Assembly (NCBI RefSeq): GCF_001742225.1
Contig: NZ_CP017075.1
Span: 1,736,001 to 1,800,000 of the forward strand
Reading direction: 5' to 3'
Source of the DNA: Novosphingobium resinovorum
Lineage (GTDB): Bacteria; Pseudomonadota; Alphaproteobacteria; Sphingomonadales; Sphingomonadaceae
DNA: 64,000 nucleotides
Positions 53,199 through 64,000 of the stretch are shown one piece after another; positions within the stretch are counted from its first letter, which is position 1; every line of letters begins with the position of its first letter. The translations under genes and the position numbers were made by a program. The notes under the pieces were generated by a model. It searched no databases, was not told the origin of the DNA, and was given only the letters and a program-made list of their open reading frames with translations.

Positions 53199-53462
53199 TC
53201 AGCCGTCCGTCTCTACCAGTTCCGCGATCTCGAAGGCGAACCCCTTCCACCCGCGCATCTTCGCCGCCTCGTCCAGCGGAAGGCGCTTCTTCTTCGCCTC
53301 CGCCAGCGAGCGGGCGTGCCCCCAGAACACCTCGGTCCTGCCGTTCTGCAACTCGGCCACCACGCGCCAGTAATGCGTGAAAGGATCGGTCGTCGGCCCG
53401 ATGGTCTTGACGTAGCCGTCCGCCATCGTCGCGGTGAGATAACGCTTCTTCTTGCGGGCCAT
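53199..53462 (-). CDS. small basic protein of unknown function
   Basis: An 87-residue protein with a lysine-rich start (MARKKKRYLTA), a conserved-looking core (TIGPTTDPFTHYWRVV) and KKKRLPLDEAAKMRGW. Its start overlaps the TetR stop by one base in ATGA context, so it is the last gene of the SDR-TetR unit. There is no signal peptide or catalytic motif. The family is not recognised; a nucleic-acid-binding role is only suggested by charge. Confidence 0.72.
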   Translation of the reverse strand: MARKKKRYLTATMADGYVKTIGPTTDPFTHYWRVVAELQNGRTEVFWGHARSLAEAKKKRLPLDEAAKMRGWKGFAFEIAELVETDG

Positions 53463-54112
53463 CAGTGCGCGAGGATGCCTGCCATGATGATGTCGATCGT
53501 ATGCTCGCGGTAACGGTCCCGCAGTTCCTCGGTCAGGCTGTCCTGGTCGAAACAGTGCTTGAGCACCAGCCGCGCCGAGAAGAAGCGGTCCACCGCCCCC
53601 GTCACCGTGAAGTAGAACAACTGCGGGTCGATCTCGCGGAACACCCCTGCCCGCACGCCGTCGCCGATCAACTGCTCGTAAGCGCGGTAGATCGGCGAGA
53701 GGTAGCAATTGGCGATGCGCCGCGCCTCGGTATCGTCGCTCTCGCGCACCATGCGCATGGTCAGGCGATTGAGATACGGCACTTCGTAGAAGGTATCGAC
53801 CACCTTCCACAAGTGCCGCCGCAGCTTGGCCTCCGGCTCCCACCCGTCCTTGGCGACGAGCGCGTCGACGCTGACGACGATCGCCTCCCAGTCACGGTCG
53901 AGCAGCGCCTTGAGCAGCCCCGCCTTGTTGCCGAAGTAGTACTTCACCAGCGCCGAGTTCAACCCGGAGCGGAGGCTCAGTTCGGAAAGCGAGATGTCGA
54001 TCACGTCGCCGTCGCGCATGATCGCACTCGCCGTGTCGAGCAGCATCGCACGCGCGCCCGGAGGCGCGACTTCCACGGCGCCGGCGGTCAGGGAGACGGG
54101 ACGTTCCTTCAT
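53462..54112 (-). CDS. TetR-family transcriptional regulator
   Basis: A 216-residue TetR regulator with an N-terminal helix-turn-helix (ISLSELSLRSGLNSALVKYYFGNKAGLL) shown here as LSELSLRSGLNSALVKYYFG, and a ligand-binding C-domain with FYEVPYLNRLTMRMVRE. It lies 6 bp after the SDR gene. The long palindrome upstream of the SDR at 54967 is a good operator candidate. It likely represses the SDR unit in the absence of a fatty-acid-like ligand, by analogy with FadR-type TetR proteins. Confidence 0.9.
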   Translation of the reverse strand: MKERPVSLTAGAVEVAPPGARAMLLDTASAIMRDGDVIDISLSELSLRSGLNSALVKYYFGNKAGLLKALLDRDWEAIVVSVDALVAKDGWEPEAKLRRHLWKVVDTFYEVPYLNRLTMRMVRESDDTEARRIANCYLSPIYRAYEQLIGDGVRAGVFREIDPQLFYFTVTGAVDRFFSARLVLKHCFDQDSLTEELRDRYREHTIDIIMAGILAH

Positions 54113-54118
54113 CGGCGC

Positions 54119-54904
54119 TTACTTCGGCCCCATGCGGATCGCACCGTCGAGACGGATCGATTCGCCGTTGAGATAGTCGTGCTCCAGCATGAACAACGCC
54201 AGCTTCGCGTACTCTTCCGCCTTGCCGAGGCGCTTGGGGAACGGCACCATCGCCGCCAGCGCATCCTGCACGCCCTGCGGCATTCCCGCCATCATCGGCG
54301 TCTCGAAAATGCCCGGCAGGATCGTGTTGACGCGAATGCCCTCGCTCATGAGATCGCGCGCGACCGGCAGCGTCATCGCCAGTACCCCGCCCTTCGACGC
54401 GGCATAGGCGGCCTGCCCGATCTGGCCGTCCTGCGCCGCGACGCTCGCGGTGTTGACGATGGCCCCACGCGAACCGGCCGCGTCGAGCGGCTCCAGCGTC
54501 GCCATGCCCGCCGCCGACTTGCTGATGCAGCGGAAGGTGCCCACGAGGTTGATCGCGATCGCCTTCTCAAACAGCGCCATGTCGTGCGACCTGGGCTCGC
54601 CCGTCTCGCGATTCTTGCCGACGGTCTTGGCGGCCGGCGCGATGCCTGCGCAATTGACCAGCACCCGCTCCTGCCCATGCGCCGCGCGTGCTTTCGCGAA
54701 TCCGGCGATCACGCTGTCCTCGTCGGTCACGTTGACCGCGCAGAACACGCCGCCGATCTCGGCTGCAAGCGCTTCGCCAGCTTCGGCATTGAGGTCGAAG
54801 ATCGCGACCTTCACGCCCTGCGCCGCGAGCGCCCGCGCCGTCGCCGCGCCAAGTCCGGAAGCCGCGCCGGTGACCACTGCGGCCATGGAGTTGTCGAGTT
54901 TCAT
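54119..54904 (-). CDS. SDR, 3-hydroxyacyl-CoA dehydrogenase type II-like
   Basis: A 261-residue short-chain dehydrogenase with all catalytic landmarks: TGAASGLG glycine loop, VNCAGI strand, helix Asn in AINLVGTF, Ser in NTASVAA, and YAASK. It resembles HSD17B10-type 3-hydroxyacyl-CoA dehydrogenases of beta-oxidation. It is the intact paralogue of the gene at 24554. It starts an SDR-TetR-small ORF operon; the promoter region contains a 12-bp-arm palindrome 63 bp upstream of the start. Confidence 0.92.
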   Translation of the reverse strand: MKLDNSMAAVVTGAASGLGAATARALAAQGVKVAIFDLNAEAGEALAAEIGGVFCAVNVTDEDSVIAGFAKARAAHGQERVLVNCAGIAPAAKTVGKNRETGEPRSHDMALFEKAIAINLVGTFRCISKSAAGMATLEPLDAAGSRGAIVNTASVAAQDGQIGQAAYAASKGGVLAMTLPVARDLMSEGIRVNTILPGIFETPMMAGMPQGVQDALAAMVPFPKRLGKAEEYAKLALFMLEHDYLNGESIRLDGAIRMGPK

Positions 54905-54966
54905 GCCGATTTCCTTTTCCTGTCGCGCCCTATGCCGATCCGGCGAAGCAGACCATCGATTTTGTC

Positions 54967-54999
54967 CGAGGCGATTTAATCAATCGGTTAAATGCCTCG
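54967..54999. promoter_or_regulatory. long palindrome, candidate TetR operator
   Basis: CGAGGC (54967-54972), g, ATTTAA (54974-54979), an 8-nt spacer, TTAAAT (54988-54993) and GCCTCG (54994-54999) form a 12-bp-arm inverted repeat with one extra base. It is upstream of the SDR-TetR operon and upstream of the divergent TonB receptor. Confidence 0.6.
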
Positions 55000-55372
55000 A
55001 GAGGGCCGGTCAATCCATTGCGCAAGATCGATTTGCAGCAACGCAACAGGATTTCACCGGGGCGATGGCGTGCGCAAGAAACTCTGTGGACAATGCCTAT
55101 ATGCAACAGGTCTATTGTTCCAACTAATCGGCTGGAATCCTTGCGCGGTTGCAGAACGGCCACGGTTCATCGCGCATGGCTGTTGCGTCATTGCCACAAT
55201 CGCCAACCCATTTCTCCCAACTTGGCAAATTCCGTTGAAAGGCGATCCCTCCGGCGCAACAACATTTCACATGGCATCACGATGCGTGCGCGCATCCGAA
55301 AGCCGGCAACGGGTCATCAGGCGAACTTGGTCACGCATTCGCCTGCTGAACGAAGCAACAAGGGACACAAAA
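55000..55372 (+). other. intergenic region before the TonB receptor
   Basis: These 373 bp contain no coding pattern I trust. They are less GC-rich than neighbours and hold several CAACA/TTGTT-like stretches. The region must carry the TonB receptor promoter. No riboswitch family was recognised. Confidence 0.4.
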
Positions 55373-58300
55373 GTGAAAACCACGATCCAGAAGGCCGCAC
55401 TGCGCGGCGCGACAAGCCTTACGGCTTGCGCATTGCTGTGCGGCACCGCACACGCGCAGAACGCAGTTCCGCAAGCGGCCGATGCCGTCGATGATGCGAA
55501 CACCATTGTCGTCACCGGCTCGATCCTGCGCCAGACCGACAAGGAAACCGCTTCGCCGGTCACCGTGCTGTCGTCGGACAGCCTGCAAAAGCGCGGCATC
55601 AACACCGCGTCCGAAGCTCTCCAGCGCCTCAGCGCCAACGGCGCGGGTACGATCGCCAGCGGCTGGAACAACGGTTCGAACTTCGCGGCCGGCGCCAACG
55701 CCCCGGCGCTGCGCGGCCTGACCGTGCAGAACACCCTTTCGATCGTCGATGGCCTGCGCCTCGCTCCGTACCCGCTTGCGGATGACGGCCAGCGCAACTT
55801 CGTCGATCTCAACACAATCCCCAACGCGATCATCGAGCGCATCGAAGTCCTCAAGGACGGCGCTTCGTCGACCTACGGCGCCGACGCTATCGCGGGCGTG
55901 GTCAACATCATCACCAAGAAGGAAGTCCAGGGCATCCACGCGAATGGTTCGCTGGGCGTCTCGGATCGTGGGGACTCGGGCGAGCAGCGCATCGACCTGA
56001 CCGTGGGCTACGGCGATCTCGCCGAGCAGGGCTTCAATGTTTACGTCTCGGGCGAATACCAGAAGAACGATGCTCTGCTAGCCCGCCAGCGCGGTTATCC
56101 GAACAACTCGCTCGACCTCACCGGCATCTGCGGCGTAAGCGAAAATCCGAACAGCCCAGGCGCCCAGACCTGCATGAACAACGGCAACCTCAACGGCTAC
56201 ACGCCGGAGACGGGCGCGTTCAACGGCATGTTCGGCACGCCGGGCATTCCGCTCGTTCGCCCCGTCGCTGCCGACGGAACCACCGGCAACGGCCGTTTCA
56301 GCTACCTCAACCCCTCACTGGGCTGCGGCCAGTTCCCGCTAAACCCGAACATCGGCGCCTCGACCTCGGCCCCGCTTTCGGGCGCATGCGAAGTCGATAC
56401 CCAGTACAACTACCGAATGCTTCAGCCGGACATTGAACGCTATGGCTTCACCGGCCGCGCAACCGTCAATCTGGGTGACCGCGCGCAGTTTTACGCAATG
56501 GGCACTTACTACCAGACCAACACTCTGGCGACGCTGGCTCCGGCTGCATTCAACGGCCGCCCCGCGGCTTCGCCGAGCGGTCAAGTTCCGGCCCTCTACA
56601 ACGTGTTGCTTCCGGCTTACGTCTGCGCTGCAGGCGTCGGCACCGTCAGCGGCCTGGGCACCGGCTGCGACGCCACCAACGGCACGCTCAACCCGTACAA
56701 CCCTTATGCGGCCAGCGGCCAGCGCGCGCAGATGCTGCTGTCGTCGCCGTTCACCCGCACCGACGAGACCCGCACCCGCTCGCTCCGCGGCGTCGCCGGC
56801 ATCGATGGCTCGTTTGGCAACGACTGGCGTTACAGCGCGAACTTCACGGCTTCGGAAGTTCGCCTCAAGCGTTATCAGGATAACTACCTGATTCCGCAGC
56901 GCATCATGAACCTGGCGGCGACCGGCGGCTTCAACTTCGCCGACCCGCTAGCGAACTCGCAGGATGTGTGGAACTACGTCGCCCCGCAGAGCGTGACCAC
57001 GTCGGTCTCGAAGCTGTGGCAGGTGCAGGGCACCCTCGCCAAGGACCTGTTCGAACTGCCCGGTGGGCCGCTGCAGGCAGCCGTCGGCGTCGCCTACCGC
57101 AAGGAATCGATCAACGCGCCTTCGGCCAACCCGGCCAACGACGCTTCGCCGTATGATCGCTACTACACGATCAACGCCGTCGGTGCGGAAGGTTCGCGTA
57201 ACGTCAAGTCGGCGTTCTTCGAACTCTCCGCCCCGGTTATCGACCAACTCGAACTGACCGCTTCGGGTCGTTACGACAAGTATTCGACCGGCCAGCAGAA
57301 CTTCTCGCCGAAGATCGGCATCAAGTTCAAGCCGGTTGACGAACTCGTGCTGCGCGGCACCTTCTCGAAGGGCTTCCGCATCCCGTCGTTCAACGAAGCC
57401 TTCGGTCTGCCGACCACCGGCTACGTCAACAAGACGATCGACTGCGGCGTATATATCGACTTCTGTAATGCGCACCGGAACGACAACGGTGATCTGAACA
57501 GCTACGTGCCGCGCGGGACCTACAGCGTCGGCCTCACCACTGCGGGCAACCCGCAGCTGAAGCCGGAGAAATCGACCTCGTTCACCGCCGGTGTCGTCTT
57601 CGAGCCGATCCGCAACGTTTCGTTCAGCGTCGATTTCTGGCACATCAAGACCAAGGATCTCATCATTGGTCTGCCCAGCACCAAGGTGTATGAAGATGAG
57701 TACTACCTGAACAATGGCGTCATCACCACGCCGGGTGCCGTCGCCATCCCGGGTTCGATCGATCAGGAAAAGCCGAACGCGCTTCCGCTGCTCGGGTTCC
57801 TGCAGAGCTCTTTCATCAACGCCAGCTCGCAGACCGTTAGCGGCATCGACTTCGGCATCAACGCCAGCTACGATCTGACCGATGATCTGACCTTCATCAG
57901 CCAGCTCGACGCTTCGTACACGATGAAGTACAAGCTGGTCGATCCAGACGGTGTCTCGTACCGTTATGAGGGCACTCTGAGCCCCTGCAACATCACTTCG
58001 TGCTCGGGCGCTCCCAAGTTGCGCGGTACTTGGCAGAACACCCTGGCTTACAAGAACACCTCGGTGACGCTGACCGCGTACTACACCAAGGGCGTTCTGA
58101 GCGACCAGCTCGACGCCGGCGGCGAGCGCGGCACCTGCACTAGCTCGGTTCACTACCAGGACACGTCGCCTGCAATCGGCACCACGCCCGCCTACGGCGG
58201 TACGCCAGTGATGTGCAAGTCGAAGGACATCTGGAACTTTGACCTGTCGATCAACCAGAAGGTCAACGACAACCTTTCGATCTACGCGAACTTCCTGAAC

Positions 58301-58426
58301 GTGTTCGACATCAAGGCGCCGTTCGATCCGAACGCTGCTTACGGTATCTCGAACTACAACCCGGCGTTTGCAGGCCCGAACCTTATCGGCCGCTACATCC
58401 GTATCGGTGCGAAGGTCGACTTCTAA
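55373..58426 (+). CDS. large TonB-dependent receptor
   Basis: A 1017-residue receptor beginning at a GTG (55373) preceded by AGGG, which gives a good signal peptide (LTACALLCGTAHAQ). A TonB-box-like NTIVVTGS, a plug with VLKDGASSTYGADAIAGVVNI, and a barrel ending in Phe (GAKVDF) follow. Several external cysteine pairs occur (CGVSENPNSPGAQTC, CGVYIDFC, CNITSC). This is the oversized class used for oligosaccharides, peptides or large ligands. An upstream frame extension lacks a signal. A second receptor gene follows in the same orientation. Confidence 0.93.
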   Translation: MKTTIQKAALRGATSLTACALLCGTAHAQNAVPQAADAVDDANTIVVTGSILRQTDKETASPVTVLSSDSLQKRGINTASEALQRLSANGAGTIASGWNNGSNFAAGANAPALRGLTVQNTLSIVDGLRLAPYPLADDGQRNFVDLNTIPNAIIERIEVLKDGASSTYGADAIAGVVNIITKKEVQGIHANGSLGVSDRGDSGEQRIDLTVGYGDLAEQGFNVYVSGEYQKNDALLARQRGYPNNSLDLTGICGVSENPNSPGAQTCMNNGNLNGYTPETGAFNGMFGTPGIPLVRPVAADGTTGNGRFSYLNPSLGCGQFPLNPNIGASTSAPLSGACEVDTQYNYRMLQPDIERYGFTGRATVNLGDRAQFYAMGTYYQTNTLATLAPAAFNGRPAASPSGQVPALYNVLLPAYVCAAGVGTVSGLGTGCDATNGTLNPYNPYAASGQRAQMLLSSPFTRTDETRTRSLRGVAGIDGSFGNDWRYSANFTASEVRLKRYQDNYLIPQRIMNLAATGGFNFADPLANSQDVWNYVAPQSVTTSVSKLWQVQGTLAKDLFELPGGPLQAAVGVAYRKESINAPSANPANDASPYDRYYTINAVGAEGSRNVKSAFFELSAPVIDQLELTASGRYDKYSTGQQNFSPKIGIKFKPVDELVLRGTFSKGFRIPSFNEAFGLPTTGYVNKTIDCGVYIDFCNAHRNDNGDLNSYVPRGTYSVGLTTAGNPQLKPEKSTSFTAGVVFEPIRNVSFSVDFWHIKTKDLIIGLPSTKVYEDEYYLNNGVITTPGAVAIPGSIDQEKPNALPLLGFLQSSFINASSQTVSGIDFGINASYDLTDDLTFISQLDASYTMKYKLVDPDGVSYRYEGTLSPCNITSCSGAPKLRGTWQNTLAYKNTSVTLTAYYTKGVLSDQLDAGGERGTCTSSVHYQDTSPAIGTTPAYGGTPVMCKSKDIWNFDLSINQKVNDNLSIYANFLNVFDIKAPFDPNAAYGISNYNPAFAGPNLIGRYIRIGAKVDF

Positions 58427-58458
58427 AGTCTCCTGCGTTCCGCATGGAAATCTACAGG

Positions 58459-58489
58459 AAGGGCGGTCTCGCAAGAGGCCGCCCTTTTT
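58459..58489 (+). terminator. Rho-independent terminator after the first large receptor gene
   Basis: AAGGGCGGTCTC pairs with GAGGCCGCCCTT around GCAA, followed by TTT. It lies 33 bp after the stop and makes the two receptor genes separate transcripts. Confidence 0.85.
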
Positions 58490-58544
58490 GCATGCCCGCA
58501 CCTCAAACGCCTCATCCCTGGCGAAAACCGTTTCATCGCAATAT

Positions 58545-58560
58545 GTTGTAATGTTACAAC
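58545..58560. promoter_or_regulatory. palindromic operator candidate upstream of the second receptor
   Basis: GTTGTAA (58545-58551) and TTACAAC (58554-58560) are exact reverse complements separated by TG, the size of a LacI/GntR-type operator. It lies 145 bp upstream of the ATG. No cognate regulator is adjacent. Confidence 0.45.
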
Positions 58561-58704
58561 TGAGGGCGGAAATGTTGCACATTTGCGGCACATCCTTGTT
58601 GCAGTCGCGAACAGGACCTGCAGGATGATCTCATTACCCGGATTTCCGGCCGGGTCGCGGACTTCCAGCTCCGCATGGGCAACGCATGGGCAACAAGGGG
58701 ACTT

Positions 58705-61689
58705 ATGATGAAAACCGCTAGAAGCGCCCTGCTTCTTGGCGTCGCCGCGATTCCGGCGATCGCCGCTGTGGCCGCCGCACCGGCGCGCGCGCAGGACAGC
58801 ACGCAGGCTGCCGAGAGCAGCGACACCGCCGATTCCATCATCGTGACCGGCACGCGCATCGCCCGGCCCGGCCTTGATACGGCCAATCCGGTCACGGTCG
58901 TGACCTCCAAGGACCTGACCGACGCCGGCACCACCAACGTCACCGATTATCTCAAGACGATCCCGGCGCTGCAGGCTTCGCTCAGTTCCTACAACAACTC
59001 CGGTGATCGCGCCGCGATCGGCTTCACCGGCCTCAATCTGCTCGATCTGCGCAACCTCGGCTATCAGCGCACGCTGGTCCTGATCGACGGCCGCCGCCAG
59101 GTCGCATCGGTCGACGGCACGCAGGCCGTGGACATCAACACGATCCCGAGCGATCTGCTCGAACGCGTCGAAGTGCTCACCGGCGGCGCTTCCGCGATCT
59201 ACGGTGCGGACGGCGTCTCGGGCGTCGTCAATTTCATCCAGAAGAAGGATTTCGAGGGCGTCACCGGCCGCGTCCAGACCGGTATCTCGAAGTACGGCGA
59301 TGCCGGCCAGCGGCTGATCTCGCTCACAGCGGGCCATAACTTCGCCGATGGTCGCGGCAACTTCGCGGTGGCCTGGGAACACGCCGAGGAAGATCGCCTC
59401 AGCTCGCACCGCCGCAAATATCTCGACGGAGAAAACCGCACCGGCTTCTACCTCAACGCCGACGACACCGAGACGGGCAGCCAGAACAATGACGGCATCC
59501 CGGACTACATTCCGCTCAAGGGCGTGCGCTACAACGACACGTCCCCGGCGGGCGCGATCGACGTCGATTTCGATTTCGCACCGGACTTCGTGGGTGGTTT
59601 GGGCCAGCGGTACGACCCGGGCGTGTTCGTTCCCAACTTCTACCAGCAGGGCGGTTCGGGCACCCTCACCTCGCTTTACGGCAACGACCTGCTGCCCGAG
59701 ATCAACCGCGACGTCGTCAGCGGCCTGTTCCACTTCGACTTCAGCGACGCCTTCAAGCTCTATGCCGAAGGCAAGTACGCGCGCAGCCGCTCCTTCTCGC
59801 TCGCGCAGCCGACCTGGGACTATTACCTCTTCATCCCCGAAGACAACCCGTACATCCCGGATGCCGTGCGCGCCGCCATCGATCCCGCCAACGGCGGCGT
59901 CCTGGTCAACCGCGACAACTTCGACTTCGGCCGCCGCGGTGAGGATATCACCCGCAAGACCCTGCGCGGCGTGATCGGCGCCCGGGGCGAGATCAGCCCG
60001 AACCTGTCCTACGACGTCAGCTACGTTTACGGCCAGACGAAGGTGCGCTCGCACTACACCAACAACATGATCACCGACCGCTACCTGGCGGCGATCGATG
60101 CGGTGAGCGATGGGAACGGCGGCGCCACCTGCCGGGTCAACCTGGACCCGACCTGGACGCCGAACCAGCCCTTCGGCGACTATGGCACGCGCAGCATCAT
60201 TCCGCCGACGACCTTCTCGTCCGGCGACTGCATGCCGCTTAACCTGTTCGGTGAGAACAACGCGAGCAATCGCGCCGCGCTCGACTGGATCATGGCCGAT
60301 ACGGTGGATCGCACCACGCTGACCCAGCATGTCGTCAGCGGCTCGCTCACCGGCAATACCGAGGGCCTGTTCGAACTGCCCGGCGGCGCCATCGGCTTCG
60401 CGGTCGGCGGCGAATACCGCAAGGAAAAGAGCAGCTTCGTTGCCGACGAACTGGCAGCGCAGGGCCTCACCTTCACCAACTCGCTGGGCAACACTCAGGG
60501 CCAGTTCGACGTGTGGGAGGCATTCGGCGAAGTCGACGTGCCGATTCTGGCCGACATGCCGTTCGCCAAGCGCCTCGGCCTGAACGGCGCATTCCGTTAT
60601 TCGGACTATTCCAGCATCGGTTCGACCAATGCCTGGAAGGTCGGCGGCGAATGGGCCCCGGCGCGCGACATCACGTTCCGCGGCACGTACTCGAAGGCCG
60701 TGCGCGCACCGAACATCGGTGAGTTGTACGGCCAGCAGTCGCAGACTTACGAGTTCATCGACGATCCGTGCGGCAGCGACTACCTGCAGAACGGCACCCA
60801 GTACCGCGTCACCAATTGTCAGGCCCTGCTCAGCGGTCTCGGCGTTGCCGATCCCGCGAACTACAACGACACGCGCGGCAGCAACATCCCCGGCTTTTCG
60901 GGCGGCAATCCCGACCTGCGTGAGGAAACCGCGAAGACCTGGACGGCGGGCGTGGTGCTCCAGCCCTCGTTCATCCCGCGCCTGACAATCACTGCCGACT
61001 GGTACGATATCCGCATCAAGAACGCGATCACCACTGTCGATGCGCAGACCGTGGCCGACCTGTGCGTCGATCAGGCATCGCTCGACAACCAGTACTGCTC
61101 CACCATCACGCGCCAGAACGGCGGCCAGAATGCAGGGTACATCACCAGCTTCCTGGTCGGGCCGCTCAACGTCGCGAACATGCACACCTCGGGCCTCGAC
61201 TTTCAGGTCAACTACACGGTGCCGACCGACAAGTACGGCGTGTTCGGCGCGCGCGTGGTGGGCAACTATCTGCACCGCCTGACGGAGATTCCCATCCCCG
61301 GTGCGGATCCCGTCAACAACGCCTACGTCGCGGGCAACATCGCGCCCAAGTTCCAGGTCACCACCGACATCACCTGGGCCAAGGGACCGTTCAGCCTCGA
61401 CTGGCAGATCAACTACTACTCGAAGATGTACCGGTACGATCGCCAGACGGTCGCCAACAACCCGGACGTCGTCGCGCCGGAATACATGAAGATCAAGGAG
61501 CGCTTCTCGCACGACCTGAGCTTCACGTATGATGTGGGTGACGAATTCACGATCTACGGCGGCATCAACAACCTGTTCGACCAGAAGCCGGACTTCGCCT
61601 CGTTGAACACGCCGGTCAGCGCGATCGGTCGTTACTTCTTCATGGGCGCCAAGGTGAAGCTGGCTGACCTGTTCGGCGGCGCCCGGTAA
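58705..61689 (+). CDS. large TonB-dependent receptor
   Basis: A 994-residue receptor with a signal peptide (LLLGVAAIPAIAAVAAAPARAQ), TonB-box-like DSIIVTGTR, plug segments TLVLIDGRRQV and VLTGGASAIYGADGVSGVV, and a long barrel ending KLADLFGGAR rather than in Phe. ATGs at 58705 and 58708 are both possible; AAGGGG sits 7 bases before the second. Plug motifs resemble those of the upstream receptor, so a shared class is clear, but large stretches of the barrel differ. The ligand is unknown. Confidence 0.93.
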   Translation: MMKTARSALLLGVAAIPAIAAVAAAPARAQDSTQAAESSDTADSIIVTGTRIARPGLDTANPVTVVTSKDLTDAGTTNVTDYLKTIPALQASLSSYNNSGDRAAIGFTGLNLLDLRNLGYQRTLVLIDGRRQVASVDGTQAVDINTIPSDLLERVEVLTGGASAIYGADGVSGVVNFIQKKDFEGVTGRVQTGISKYGDAGQRLISLTAGHNFADGRGNFAVAWEHAEEDRLSSHRRKYLDGENRTGFYLNADDTETGSQNNDGIPDYIPLKGVRYNDTSPAGAIDVDFDFAPDFVGGLGQRYDPGVFVPNFYQQGGSGTLTSLYGNDLLPEINRDVVSGLFHFDFSDAFKLYAEGKYARSRSFSLAQPTWDYYLFIPEDNPYIPDAVRAAIDPANGGVLVNRDNFDFGRRGEDITRKTLRGVIGARGEISPNLSYDVSYVYGQTKVRSHYTNNMITDRYLAAIDAVSDGNGGATCRVNLDPTWTPNQPFGDYGTRSIIPPTTFSSGDCMPLNLFGENNASNRAALDWIMADTVDRTTLTQHVVSGSLTGNTEGLFELPGGAIGFAVGGEYRKEKSSFVADELAAQGLTFTNSLGNTQGQFDVWEAFGEVDVPILADMPFAKRLGLNGAFRYSDYSSIGSTNAWKVGGEWAPARDITFRGTYSKAVRAPNIGELYGQQSQTYEFIDDPCGSDYLQNGTQYRVTNCQALLSGLGVADPANYNDTRGSNIPGFSGGNPDLREETAKTWTAGVVLQPSFIPRLTITADWYDIRIKNAITTVDAQTVADLCVDQASLDNQYCSTITRQNGGQNAGYITSFLVGPLNVANMHTSGLDFQVNYTVPTDKYGVFGARVVGNYLHRLTEIPIPGADPVNNAYVAGNIAPKFQVTTDITWAKGPFSLDWQINYYSKMYRYDRQTVANNPDVVAPEYMKIKERFSHDLSFTYDVGDEFTIYGGINNLFDQKPDFASLNTPVSAIGRYFFMGAKVKLADLFGGAR

Positions 61690-61717
61690 CGGAACTTCCA
61701 ATCGCAGCTCATGTAAA

Positions 61718-61752
61718 AAGGGCGGGATCGCAAGATCCCGCCCTTCCTTTTT
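61718..61752. terminator. bidirectional terminator between receptor and clpB
   Basis: AAGGGCGGGATC (61718-61729) and GATCCCGCCCTT (61734-61745) pair exactly around GCAA. A T-tract follows on the plus strand (CCTTTTT) and another on the minus strand (TTTTTAC), so the hairpin can stop both convergent transcripts. Confidence 0.9.
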
Positions 61753-61759
61753 CAGTGAC

Positions 61760-64000
<2,241 letters not shown>

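Overview
The window is a 64 kb piece of a GC-rich alphaproteobacterial chromosome. The gene set points to Sphingomonadaceae, with a Novosphingobium- or Sphingobium-like member most plausible by inference: several large TonB-dependent receptors, a MucR-type regulator, a Tad/Cpa pilus locus, class II DAHP synthase and YghU. Both edges cut genes, a glycosyltransferase on the left and clpB on the right. I see no prophage, insertion sequence, integrase or CRISPR array; the long antisense open frames are codon-bias shadows.

Layout. 1-5.4 kb is housekeeping on the minus strand (GT2/GtrA, leuB, recO, a UbiK-like factor, tspO, tlyA) followed by a lipoprotein. 5.4-7.6 kb holds intergenic palindromes, a structured mini-transcript with an 18-codon ORF behind a 14-nt perfect anti-Shine-Dalgarno complement, and ilvE. 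7.6-12.4 kb carries yghU, tRNA-Gln(UUG), a CorA/ZntB-type channel and a TonB receptor with a structured 3' tail. 12.75-23.9 kb is the most system-like region. Two tandem two-component systems, the outer one TctDE-like, face a transport operon across a 96-bp gap. The operon encodes a solute-binding protein with no ABC partner, an OprO/P-type porin, a CitMHS permease, a duplicated AbrB-type membrane protein, an ATP-grasp enzyme and a TerC/YjbE protein; four of its five junctions overlap or touch repeats.

24-34 kb carries an Rrf2 regulator, an SDR that has lost conserved residues, a divergent CLC protein, an S15/CocE hydrolase, class II DAHP synthase and an M16 protease. 34-42.6 kb has nfuA-tsaB-rimI, mucR behind an AT-rich leader, a Fur-family gene with plsC-like acyltransferase, then ispH-thrB-rnhA and a FUSC protein. 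45-52.4 kb is a cpaA-B-C-D-E-tadB-tadC locus in which the expected ATPase gene cpaF/tadA and the flp pilin gene are absent. 53.2-54.9 kb is an SDR-TetR-small ORF operon with a long palindrome upstream. 55.4-61.7 kb has two very large TonB receptors in tandem, and clpB closes the window.

Intergenic space is unusually rich in palindromic repeats. At least five families are present in one to three copies each, typically abutting gene ends. One copy supplies the start codon of the AbrB-type gene.
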